Below, in pieces: positions 1 to 5,272 of a stretch of 9,187 nt of DNA. Within the stretch, counting starts at the first letter, position 1; every line of letters starts with the position of its first letter. A program made the translations under genes and the position numbers. The DNA comes from Parachlamydiales bacterium (GTDB taxonomy: Bacteria > Chlamydiota > Chlamydiia > Chlamydiales > Rhabdochlamydiaceae). The stretch lies in NCBI GenBank assembly GCA_020050965.1, contig JAGVJV010000245.1, positions 1-9,187 of the forward strand, written 5' to 3'. The notes under the pieces were generated by a model. That model had not been told where the DNA came from. It saw nothing but the letters and a program-made list of their open reading frames with translations, and did no database searches.

Positions 1-81
1 AGTGAATCGTTTTGGTGGATTCGAAGTGGAATAGCCCGAAGGGCATGGAGCCGGCCCGAAGGGGAATCCCACCTCCTCCGT
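1..81. repeat. Intergenic repeat, copy 1 (long form)
   Basis: The first 43 bases are identical to bases 103-145, and the block ends in a CTCCGT also found in copy 2. This copy is 20 bp longer because GCCCGAAGGG occurs twice (34-43 and 54-63), separated by a short spacer. GCCCGAAGGGC at 34-44 is itself a perfect four-pair stem with a GAA triloop. No open reading frame or tRNA-like fold is seen. It begins at the window edge and may continue to the left. It looks like a dispersed, structured intergenic element (REP- or MITE-like), but its genome-wide copy number cannot be judged here. Confidence 0.8.
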
Positions 82-92
82 ATAATAATAGG

Positions 93-115
93 AAAACGAT
101 CTAGTGAATCGTTTT
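93..115. repeat. Inverted repeat at the junction of the two repeat copies
   Basis: AAAACGAT (93-100) and ATCGTTTT (108-115) are exact reverse complements with a 7-nt loop. The right arm lies inside repeat copy 2; the left arm lies in the spacer between copies. The equivalent right arm in copy 1 is at bases 6-13, so its left arm would lie outside the window. This may be the terminal structure of the repeat element. Confidence 0.6.
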
Positions 116-163
116 GGTGGATTCGAAGTGGAATAGCCCGAAGGGGAATCCCACTTACTCCGT
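103..163. repeat. Intergenic repeat, copy 2 (short form)
   Basis: This is a 61-bp copy of the element at 1-81 without its 20-bp internal duplication. GTGG (129-132) can pair with CCAC (151-154) around a CCC-GAA-GGG inner hairpin, giving an imperfect stem-loop. A T-run follows at 163-168. In the + direction this could act as a weak terminator for a gene left of the window, but mismatches between the two stems make that uncertain. Confidence 0.75.
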
Positions 164-234
164 TTTTTCCAAGACTAATCCGCAAACTGAATTTTTTATT
201 TGAAAAAAATCGGTTGAAGATTAGAAGAGAAAGT

Positions 235-705
235 ATGCGTTGTCCATTTTGCAATCATGAAGAGTCGAAGGTTACTGATTCGCGTAATGCGGAGCAGACC
301 AATGCCATACGGCGGCGTCGCGAGTGCCTTCAGTGCTTGCGTCGCTTCACTACTTTCGAGACTGTAGATCTCACCATTCAGGTGCATAAAAGAGATGGCC
401 ATTACGAAGATTTTCAACAGGAAAAGCTTTTTAAGGGACTAGATGCTGCTTGCCTTCATACGCGTATAAGTAGACAACAGATTCGTGAAATTGTATCTAA
501 AATTACTGCAGAACTGAATGAACGGCAGATGCGGGAAATCGAGGCTACAGAATTAGGAGAGATCGCAATGAGACATTTGCGTGATCTTGATACTGTAGCG
601 TATATTCGCTTTGCCTGCGTGTATCGCCGTTTTAAAGATGTAGATGAACTCAAAATAGCCCTTGAAAATATTGGAGAGCCGGCAAATGCCTCTGAAGAAA
701 TCTGA
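235..705 (+). CDS. nrdR: Transcriptional repressor NrdR
   Basis: NrdR is a cytoplasmic zinc-ribbon/ATP-cone repressor that senses dATP/ATP and shuts off ribonucleotide reductase genes. The N-terminus shows MRCPFC (Cys3, Cys6) and CLQC (Cys31, Cys34), the four zinc ligands, around the typical VTDSR and IRRRREC motifs and followed by RFTTFE. The ATP-cone follows at about 50-140 and ends in VAYIRFACVYRRF, a hallmark of the family. The length of 156 aa is normal. The frame is open upstream from a TTG at 214, but the ATG at 235 gives the canonical MRCPFC start and has a weak purine-rich AGAAGAGA upstream. It is the first gene of a five-gene overlapping run; nrdR-dksA-lspA is the order known in Chlamydia. 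No convincing NrdR box is seen in the short leader. Confidence 0.95.
   Translation: MRCPFCNHEESKVTDSRNAEQTNAIRRRRECLQCLRRFTTFETVDLTIQVHKRDGHYEDFQQEKLFKGLDAACLHTRISRQQIREIVSKITAELNERQMREIEATELGEIAMRHLRDLDTVAYIRFACVYRRFKDVDELKIALENIGEPANASEEI
673..678 (+). promoter_or_regulatory. Ribosome binding site for dksA
   Basis: GGAGAG lies seven bases before the ATG at 686, inside the end of nrdR. It selects this ATG over the TTG at 662, which has no Shine-Dalgarno sequence. Confidence 0.65.
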
Positions 706-1054
706 AATTGAAACATTTAAAAACCGATTACTCGCTCTGCGGGCCGAAATGACCAAAATGGTGCAAGAGGTGAGCAAAGAGGTCAAATCCGATGTACAAC
801 TGGCGGGCTATTCCCAGCATCAGGCCGATGCGGGGACCGATGACTTTGACCGTTCTATCAGCTTGACCCTGACTGATCAAGAGATAAAGATTCTTAAACA
901 GATTGACAGGGCTCTTGAAAAAATTGACGAAGGGACGTATGGTGTTTGCGATCTATCAGGGGATGATATTCCGATTAAACGGCTTGAAGCGATCCCCTAT
1001 GCGACGATGACCGTTGCAGCGCAGGAGAAATTTGAAAAAGGTCAAATCATCTAA
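686..1054 (+). CDS. dksA: DksA/TraR-family regulator without zinc-finger cysteines
   Basis: DksA-type proteins insert a coiled coil into the secondary channel of RNA polymerase and change promoter-complex stability. This 122-aa protein has the expected layout: a long helical coiled coil (about 1-85) with the acidic tip D52-D-F-D55-R-S57, then a C-terminal globular part reading YGVCDLSGDDIPIKRLEAIP. The tip aspartates correspond to E. coli D71 and D74, with Ser in place of A76. Of the usual C-x2-C...C-x2-C zinc site only Cys88 remains; the others are replaced (CDLS, then TVAAQ), so it probably folds without zinc. I recall chlamydial DksA looking the same. The ATG at 686 with GGAGAG upstream is preferred to the TTG at 662. 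It overlaps nrdR by 20 bp and lspA by 23 bp, suggesting coupled translation. Confidence 0.88.
   Translation: MPLKKSEIETFKNRLLALRAEMTKMVQEVSKEVKSDVQLAGYSQHQADAGTDDFDRSISLTLTDQEIKILKQIDRALEKIDEGTYGVCDLSGDDIPIKRLEAIPYATMTVAAQEKFEKGQII
1023..1028 (+). promoter_or_regulatory. Ribosome binding site for lspA
   Basis: AGGAGA inside the 3' end of dksA lies four bases before TTG 1032. The in-frame TTG at 1014 has no such site, and no ATG is available until the middle of the protein. The site therefore decides the start. Confidence 0.55.
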
Positions 1055-1550
1055 ATTTACCCTTTCGACAAAAGAGCTCCTTTTATTCGCTCTCATCCTA
1101 GTCTTCGATTTTGCTTCTAAGTATTGGATTGTTCATCATCTGCCGCTCATTCAGCCCTATCTAGGATTTCCCTTTGGCGGAATCGGCATTCTCAATTCCA
1201 CATTGCTCAAAATTTCCATCGTCCATATGACCAATATGGGCACTGCATGGGGACTCCTTTCCAATTTTCAAGTTCCTCTGCTGATCCTGCGCATCGTCAT
1301 TGTAGGCGGGATCCTTGCCTATCTTCTCTTTTTAAAGCCGGCCAAATATCTCCGCTTGCCTCTCTTCGCCATTGCTGCCGGGGCCCTAGGAAATATCATC
1401 GACTACTTTCTCTATGGCCACGTGATTGACATGATCTATTTGATCTTCTATCACTACTCTTATCCGATTTTCAACATCGCTGATAGTGCGATTTTCTTAG
1501 CTATCGCCTACTTAATCCTCCTTCCAAAAAAATATGCCTCTGCCCATTGA
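1032..1550 (+). CDS. lspA: Lipoprotein signal peptidase (signal peptidase II)
   Basis: LspA is an inner-membrane aspartyl protease that removes the signal peptide from diacylglyceryl-prolipoproteins. The sequence has four hydrophobic segments and the family motifs in order: FDFASKYWI in TM1, MTNMGTAWGLLSN before TM2, GALGNIIDYFLYGHVIDMIYL and FNIADSAIFL. The two catalytic aspartates are Asp124 (NIID) and Asp151 (NIAD). From TTG 1032 the protein is 172 aa, normal for the family. The start is a rare TTG, chosen because AGGAGA precedes it; TTG 1014 would add six residues. It overlaps dksA by 23 bp and the next gene by 17 bp. Synteny with nrdR and dksA supports a chlamydial origin. Confidence 0.93.
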   Translation: MKKVKSSKFTLSTKELLLFALILVFDFASKYWIVHHLPLIQPYLGFPFGGIGILNSTLLKISIVHMTNMGTAWGLLSNFQVPLLILRIVIVGGILAYLLFLKPAKYLRLPLFAIAAGALGNIIDYFLYGHVIDMIYLIFYHYSYPIFNIADSAIFLAIAYLILLPKKYASAH

Positions 1551-2250
1551 AGTTTCTACCTCCGATCAGCGGATGCAAGTTTCCAAATCCCGCAAGTTAC
1601 CGCTCCTTCTTGATAGCGATGAGATGGAAGATCTTTTAAAATTTTTGGGGAATTTCGAGATCTATGATGTGAGCCGCAAAGTGACCGCAGATACAGCTCA
1701 AATCTCCAAGGCCGATTTCTTAAAAGCCTATACCACCTATGTAAACGGCATCAAAACGGGAGAGCTGATCGATGAAGCCCCTCTTCGGCCCTATTTTTCA
1801 GCTATCTTCACCGTTACGCACGATGTCCTCTATGCTGTCCCAGTTGGCAAAGAGCAGTATCTGATCAAAGCAAAGCGACCTGTGGTTCAGTTGCAGAGGC
1901 ACCATTTCATCTATACCGACACGTTTCATTCGGGAGTGATGGGGGCCGAGAGCGTCACTTGGGGCATTCAATTTTCCTATCCGCAGCTCTATCTAGACCC
2001 CAAAACAAGTGCGATTGGGAAAGTAGAAAAAAATCCGCTGTTTCCCAATACTGAACTTTTTGCGAGCTTGGCAAAGTGGGTGCGCGAGTATACGAGTCCA
2101 ACGCCCTTCATTGTCCATGGAAAGACGAGTAATCAGCCCATCCGTTTAGGTAAGCGGTGTTTTGGCTGGATCAATAACCACCCAACATTAAAGACAAAAA
2201 ACCTCTATGTCGCCGATCGAAAAAATCCACAATCATCTGATTCAATCTAA
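1534..2250 (+). CDS. Conserved-looking protein of unknown function
   Basis: I do not recognise this 238-aa protein. It is hydrophilic, with no signal peptide or membrane segment, and is probably cytoplasmic. It begins with MPLPIEVSTSDQR and a short acidic helix-like region (LLLDSDEMEDLLKFLG, about 25-40). The middle is beta-rich and aromatic, with pieces such as AIFTVTHDVLYAVPVGKEQY and TWGIQFSYPQLYLDP (about 144-158). The C-terminal third contains LGKRCFGWINNHP (about 206-218). It overlaps lspA by 17 bp and cinA by 44 bp, so it is probably translated with them. No Shine-Dalgarno sequence precedes the ATG at 1534; the ATG at 1575 is an alternative. Codon use resembles its neighbours, arguing for a real, resident gene. 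Its role cannot be inferred from sequence. Confidence 0.75.
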   Translation: MPLPIEVSTSDQRMQVSKSRKLPLLLDSDEMEDLLKFLGNFEIYDVSRKVTADTAQISKADFLKAYTTYVNGIKTGELIDEAPLRPYFSAIFTVTHDVLYAVPVGKEQYLIKAKRPVVQLQRHHFIYTDTFHSGVMGAESVTWGIQFSYPQLYLDPKTSAIGKVEKNPLFPNTELFASLAKWVREYTSPTPFIVHGKTSNQPIRLGKRCFGWINNHPTLKTKNLYVADRKNPQSSDSI

Positions 2251-2683
2251 CAAAACTTTGGCTCTCGCCGAGTCATGCACAGGAGGAGCTCTCGCTGCGC
2301 GCTTTACCGCTATTCCCGACGCCTCCAAGTATTTTCTCGGATCGCTTGTCACTTATTCCAGGGACTTTAAAAAGTCATTCCTCAAAGTATCCTCCAAAAC
2401 TCTCATGGAATCTGGTGCTGTCAGCCGCGAAATGACAGACGAGATGCTGCTCGGTTTGATGAAAGAGACCGAGGCCGACTATGGGATTGCCATCACCGGA
2501 ATTGCCGGGCCAACTGGCGGGACAGCGGAAAAACCAGTGGGTACGGTCTATATTGCTCTTGGCGCTCGGGGAAAAAAGCCCCATGTGATTGCGTGCCAAT
2601 TCAAGGGCAACCGGAAAGAGGTAATCAGCGATGCCTGCGAACGGGCGATTCTAGAGCTAATGCTCATTCTTGGGATTACTTAA
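2207..2683 (+). CDS. cinA: CinA C-terminal-domain protein (PncC-type NMN deamidase)
   Basis: This is the stand-alone amidohydrolase domain of the CinA/PncC family, which converts nicotinamide mononucleotide to nicotinic acid mononucleotide and ammonia in pyridine-nucleotide salvage. Seen directly: LALAESCTGGALAARFT (about 18-34), which contains the family's catalytic serine region, then YFLGSLVTYS, SGAVS, and GIAGPTGGTAEKPVGTVYIA (about 98-117). At 158 aa it matches the domain alone; the N-terminal MoaB/CinA_N domain of full-length CinA is absent. No clear Shine-Dalgarno sequence precedes the ATG at 2207; it overlaps the upstream gene by 44 bp and is probably coupled to it. Its last 27 bp overlap the convergent ATPase gene. 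Confidence 0.92.
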   Translation: MSPIEKIHNHLIQSNKTLALAESCTGGALAARFTAIPDASKYFLGSLVTYSRDFKKSFLKVSSKTLMESGAVSREMTDEMLLGLMKETEADYGIAITGIAGPTGGTAEKPVGTVYIALGARGKKPHVIACQFKGNRKEVISDACERAILELMLILGIT

Positions 2684-3850
2684 AATAGGATTTTCAGGAA
2701 TAATTCCGAGTAGAAACTCCTCTGCAGGAATAATAGGGAATCCACGATAACTCTCCCTTCTTTTTCCAGGAATGACAAAAAAGCAAGTTGCTTCTGGATA
2801 TTCTTCTTGGAAAGCCAGCATAGCTTTTACATCATCGGGTCCAAGGTTGCCGCTTCTTTTTACTTCGATCGCCCAGAATCCTTTTGGCCCATAGATAACG
2901 AAATCCACTTCTAATTTTGTTTGGGTACGCCAAAAAGAAAATGAGTGGGGTTGACTTTGAGCAAGTACCCAACTTCGAAGATGCTGCGCAACTAGTCCTT
3001 CTAAAGCTAACCCTTCAATTTCTTGAGAGCTATCTAAAATTCCTTGAGGACGCAAAATGCGGTAAACTCCAACATCAAAAAAGTAGAACTTTGAATGTGC
3101 AATGAGTTTTCTTTTAGCTCTCCTAGAGAAAACGGGTAAGGTGAAAGCCAATAAGAGATCTTCCAGAATTTGCAGATAATTATCTACCGTAGCTCTTTTT
3201 ACACTGCACTCTCGGCTAATATCTGTTGTTGTCCAGACTGAAGCATGAGAAAAACTTGCAACTTCAAGGAATCGGGAAAAGTCACCAATTTGTCGCACCA
3301 ATCCTTCAGCTTGCACCTCTTCTCTCAGGTAAAGGTGTAGATAATCCAGTAGGCGTTGTCCAGGATCGGTTGATTCCCAGATGAGCGGAATAAGGCCTGT
3401 TTTCAAAGCTTTTTCTAATGAAAAACTCTCTTTGAGCTCGGAGGCAATAAAAGGGCCCATTTGCCTGAGAAGTGCCCTGCCTCCTAAAAGATCGCTGACC
3501 GACCTGCGTAACTTACGAGAGCTGCTACCGGTCATGATATATTGGATGTCTCGTTTTTCCTCTATTAAAGCATGGATTTCAGGAAGAAGACGAGGCACAC
3601 GCTGAATTTCATCGAGAATTAGAGTTGACCCTTCAGGTAGGGCGGCTGCGACATCGCGAATTCTTTCTGGATAAGCGCTAAATCGCCGTTCTTCTTCACC
3701 AAGCAATAGGTCGATTCGAGTTGCATTTGGGTAATTATGTAGAAGCCAGGTAGATTTCCCGGTTCCTCTGGGTCCTAAAAGAAAATAACTTCCTTTGGGT
3801 GGATTGAGAATCCTAGGGGTGTATTTGAAATATGCTACCATAAATAGCAT
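2657..3850 (-). CDS. AAA+ ATPase with DUF4143 and PD-(D/E)xK-like C-terminus
   Basis: This belongs to the widespread AAA_14/DUF4143 family of accessory ATPases, whose cellular role is unsettled. Domains: a P-loop ATPase with Walker A GPRGTGKST (26-34), Walker B LILDEIQ (Asp80, Glu81) and a sensor-like YIMTGSSSRKLRR. A winged-helix-like middle follows, then DUF4143 with FYFFDVGVYRIL. The C-terminus carries EVDFVI...AIEVK (Asp316, Glu329, Lys331), resembling a PD-(D/E)xK nuclease core. The length of 397 aa is typical. Start ATG 3850 or ATG 3841 (Met4); neither has a Shine-Dalgarno sequence. The upstream region is rich in repeats. Its 3' end overlaps cinA by 27 bp in convergent orientation. The family is patchily distributed and often horizontally acquired, in keeping with its position between two housekeeping blocks. 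Confidence 0.9.
   Translation of the reverse strand: MLFMVAYFKYTPRILNPPKGSYFLLGPRGTGKSTWLLHNYPNATRIDLLLGEEERRFSAYPERIRDVAAALPEGSTLILDEIQRVPRLLPEIHALIEEKRDIQYIMTGSSSRKLRRSVSDLLGGRALLRQMGPFIASELKESFSLEKALKTGLIPLIWESTDPGQRLLDYLHLYLREEVQAEGLVRQIGDFSRFLEVASFSHASVWTTTDISRECSVKRATVDNYLQILEDLLLAFTLPVFSRRAKRKLIAHSKFYFFDVGVYRILRPQGILDSSQEIEGLALEGLVAQHLRSWVLAQSQPHSFSFWRTQTKLEVDFVIYGPKGFWAIEVKRSGNLGPDDVKAMLAFQEEYPEATCFFVIPGKRRESYRGFPIIPAEEFLLGIIPENPILSNPKNEH
2680..2690. repeat. 11-bp direct repeat, left copy
   Basis: TTAAAATAGGA here recurs exactly at 3921-3931. The left copy contains the stop codon of cinA. The right copy contains the (reverse-strand) stop codon of the protein gene at 3921-4481. The ATPase gene lies between them apart from its last few codons. 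It could be a relic of insertion, but 11-bp matches also occur by chance in 9 kb. Confidence 0.35.
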
Positions 3851-3885
3851 TTTACATTGAAAAATGCAATTTGCGATAGCATTTT
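3844..3885. repeat. Direct and inverted repeats at the ATPase start
   Basis: ATAGCATTTT occurs at 3844-3853 and again at 3876-3885, exactly 32 bp apart (about three helical turns). Between them AAAATGC (3861-3867) is the reverse complement of GCATTTT (3847-3853), forming a 7-bp stem with a 7-nt loop. The proximal copy overlaps the ATPase start codon at 3850. Spacing and symmetry suggest an operator or a translational control hairpin, but no regulator is identified. Confidence 0.5.
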
Positions 3886-3901
3886 TTCGTTTCTATCGCA
3901 A
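3871..3901. terminator. Hairpin between the two reverse-strand genes
   Basis: TTGCGATAG (3871-3879) and CTATCGCAA (3893-3901) form a perfect 9-bp stem with a 13-nt loop. On the reverse strand it lies 20 bp after the stop codon of the 3921-4481 gene and is followed, after ATTGCA, by a short T-run. It may therefore end that transcript. The loop is long and the T-run is not adjacent, so a regulatory role for the ATPase gene is also possible. Confidence 0.45.
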
Positions 3902-3920
3902 GTCGCTTATGATGAATGAT

Positions 3921-3931
3921 TTAAAATAGGA
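3921..3931. repeat. 11-bp direct repeat, right copy
   Basis: This is an exact copy of TTAAAATAGGA at 2680-2690. It covers the stop codon of the reverse-strand gene that starts at 4481. Confidence 0.35.
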
Positions 3932-4481
3932 CGCAAGGGTCGAGCCGATGTTCTTCCAAGGTAGCTTTTGGGACCGGGGTAAAGAAATATCTATCGTCTT
4001 TAAGTGTACATATTACTTTGTCATTTCTGCCCGGTTCTCTACCTTTTACATAGATCATATTGACATTGCGGTAGACTTCCGGGTTGGCAGAATGCTTTTG
4101 CAAGAATTGGTAAGCAGGGTGATTTTCTTTGGTGTAGAGAAGGCTGATGATCACTCGGGGCAATAGTGTAATCATTCTGAGGGGCAGGGTGGCGATATCG
4201 ACGATGAAGAAGAATATGCCGGCGGTGATTTTTCCTGCCAATTGATGGACTCTCTGAGCGCAGTTGATGAAAGTGGGGAGGAATAGATCCGTTGCAAAAT
4301 TCTCTATAGTATCAGTTCGTATCACGCAAAGGAGCATTGGGAGAATGCCATAGGATCCTCGGTTAGCGTTCTTTAATTCAAAATATGTTTTTTCGTCGAC
4401 ATTGAATTTTTCATCGATTGCCCCTTCTACTGTATGGGGGAATTCTATAAGTCTAGTATGAAAAGCATAAGGTGTTGCCAT
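3921..4481 (-). CDS. Hypothetical protein with central bilobed hydrophobic domain
   Basis: This 186-aa protein has no recognised enzymatic motif. A hydrophilic N-terminal part (1-80) is followed by a hydrophobic stretch at about 84-117 (ITAGIFFFIVDIATLPLRMI onward, with Pro100 and Pro108 making a break) and then a charged C-terminal part. There is no N-terminal signal peptide. A soluble-hydrophobic hairpin-soluble layout is what defines chlamydial Inc (inclusion membrane) proteins, which are type III secreted. That role is inference from topology only. A plain inner-membrane hairpin protein is the alternative. The start at 4481 is firm: AGGAGA lies eight bases upstream. It reads leftward toward the ATPase, separated from it by 70 bp of repeats, and shares a divergent promoter region with the methyltransferase gene. 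Confidence 0.7.
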   Translation of the reverse strand: MATPYAFHTRLIEFPHTVEGAIDEKFNVDEKTYFELKNANRGSYGILPMLLCVIRTDTIENFATDLFLPTFINCAQRVHQLAGKITAGIFFFIVDIATLPLRMITLLPRVIISLLYTKENHPAYQFLQKHSANPEVYRNVNMIYVKGREPGRNDKVICTLKDDRYFFTPVPKATLEEHRLDPCVLF

Positions 4482-4488
4482 TGATCTT

Positions 4489-4495
4489 TCTCCTT
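4489..4495 (-). promoter_or_regulatory. Strong ribosome binding site for the 4481 gene
   Basis: Reverse-strand AAGGAGA lies about seven to eight bases before ATG 4481. It is the best Shine-Dalgarno sequence in the window and fixes this start. Confidence 0.8.
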
Positions 4496-4508
4496 TATTA
4501 ACGAAAGT

Positions 4509-4516
4509 ATTATAAT
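4509..4516. promoter_or_regulatory. Symmetrical -10 box shared by divergent genes
   Basis: ATTATAAT is its own reverse complement, so it supplies a perfect TATAAT on both strands (4511-4516 on +, 4509-4514 on -). On the + strand a start about seven bases downstream falls on or beside the ATG at 4523, implying a leaderless or nearly leaderless mRNA for the methyltransferase. On the - strand it leaves a leader of roughly 20 nt containing the strong ribosome binding site. No good -35 hexamer is visible at 17 bp in either direction. Confidence 0.5.
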
Positions 4517-4522
4517 GGTTGG

Positions 4523-5272
4523 ATGAATTATTCTCTATTGGATTCAGGGAATCAAAAAAAGTTTGAACGGTTTGGTCCGTATACGATTGTACGCCCTTGT
4601 AGCCAAGCAGTTTGGAAGCCTGCGCTTAAGAGTTGGAAGAATGCCGATGCCTCCTTTTCGAAGGAAGCAGGATGGCAAGGGGAGCTGCCTAGCTCTTGGG
4701 TGATCGAGGTGGATGGGCTGAAATTCAAAATTGCGCCGACCGATTTTGGCCATTTGGGGATTTTTCCTGAGCATCGGACTTTGTGGAGCTGGGCTTCAGG
4801 GCTTGTGAACGAGGGCTCTTCGGTTCTCAATCTGTTTGCCTACTCGGGAGGTGCGACACTCGCTTTCGCTAGGGCAGGGGCGCAGGTGTGCCATGTCGAT
4901 GCGGCCCGTGGGATGGTGAGTTGGGCGAAGGAAAATGCAGAGTTAAATGGGCTGTCGGAACGGCCCATTCGGTGGATCGTCGATGATGTGATGAAGTTTC
5001 TGAAGAGGGAAGTGCGTCGTGGTAGAAAGTACGATGGAATTTTGCTCGATCCTCCCAGTTTTGGAAGGGGGGCGAAGGGTGAGGTCTTTAAGATTCAGAA
5101 GGACTTTGATCTATTGCTCGAGCTTTGTAGGCATCTGCTCAGTGACAGGTTCCTTTTTTTGGCCTGTTCAAATCATACAGTGGGTCTTGAAGAGATGGGG
5201 AAATTAATTTTGCCTGCAGAAAGTGGAAAAGATATTATCATGGGACAATTTGCAAGGTGGAAAGGATGTTAA
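4523..5272 (+). CDS. Class I SAM-dependent methyltransferase, RlmI/RlmK-like
   Basis: A predicted RNA methyltransferase related to the catalytic domain of the 23S rRNA methyltransferases RlmI/RlmK, lacking their PUA domain. The N-terminus YSLLDSGNQKKFERFGPY then RPCSQAVWKP is typical of the family and begins two residues after Met1, supporting this start. It is followed by FGHLGIFPEHRTLW, the SAM-binding motif I VLNLFAYSGGA (101-111) and the catalytic loop DPPSFGRG (from Asp176). A late ACSNHTVG and a final FARW are also family-like. The length of 249 aa is slightly short. No Shine-Dalgarno sequence precedes the ATG; TATAAT ends six bases before it, so the mRNA may be leaderless. It overlaps the next gene by 7 bp (ATGTTAA). 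The exact RNA target is not readable from the sequence. Confidence 0.87.
   Translation: MNYSLLDSGNQKKFERFGPYTIVRPCSQAVWKPALKSWKNADASFSKEAGWQGELPSSWVIEVDGLKFKIAPTDFGHLGIFPEHRTLWSWASGLVNEGSSVLNLFAYSGGATLAFARAGAQVCHVDAARGMVSWAKENAELNGLSERPIRWIVDDVMKFLKREVRRGRKYDGILLDPPSFGRGAKGEVFKIQKDFDLLLELCRHLLSDRFLFLACSNHTVGLEEMGKLILPAESGKDIIMGQFARWKGC
5254..5260 (+). promoter_or_regulatory. Ribosome binding site for the SpoU-family gene
   Basis: AAGGTGG inside the end of the methyltransferase gene lies five bases before ATG 5266. It favours that start over GTG 5257, which overlaps the site itself. Confidence 0.55.

Noticed and set aside
1..163. CRISPR array or tRNA in the left repeat region
   Set aside because: There are only two unequal copies with no regular spacers, and no cloverleaf can be drawn despite a TTCGAA in each copy.
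214..234. TTG start for NrdR seven codons upstream
   Set aside because: The family begins with MRCPFC, which is exactly the ATG at 235, and the purine-rich ribosome site precedes that ATG.
456..786. Reverse-strand open frames opposite nrdR and dksA
   Set aside because: They are antisense shadows of strongly supported genes, with no ribosome site or recognisable protein.
1014..1031. TTG 1014 as the LspA start
   Set aside because: No ribosome site precedes it, whereas TTG 1032 has AGGAGA. The extra residues are not part of the family. The choice remains moderately uncertain.
3847..3901. Toxin-antitoxin or small gene between the two reverse-strand genes
   Set aside because: The 70-bp gap is filled with repeats and contains no open frame of useful length with a ribosome site.
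5257..5265. GTG start for the SpoU-family gene
   Set aside because: It overlaps the likely ribosome site; the ATG at 5266 gives the usual short N-terminus before ITSHQNP.
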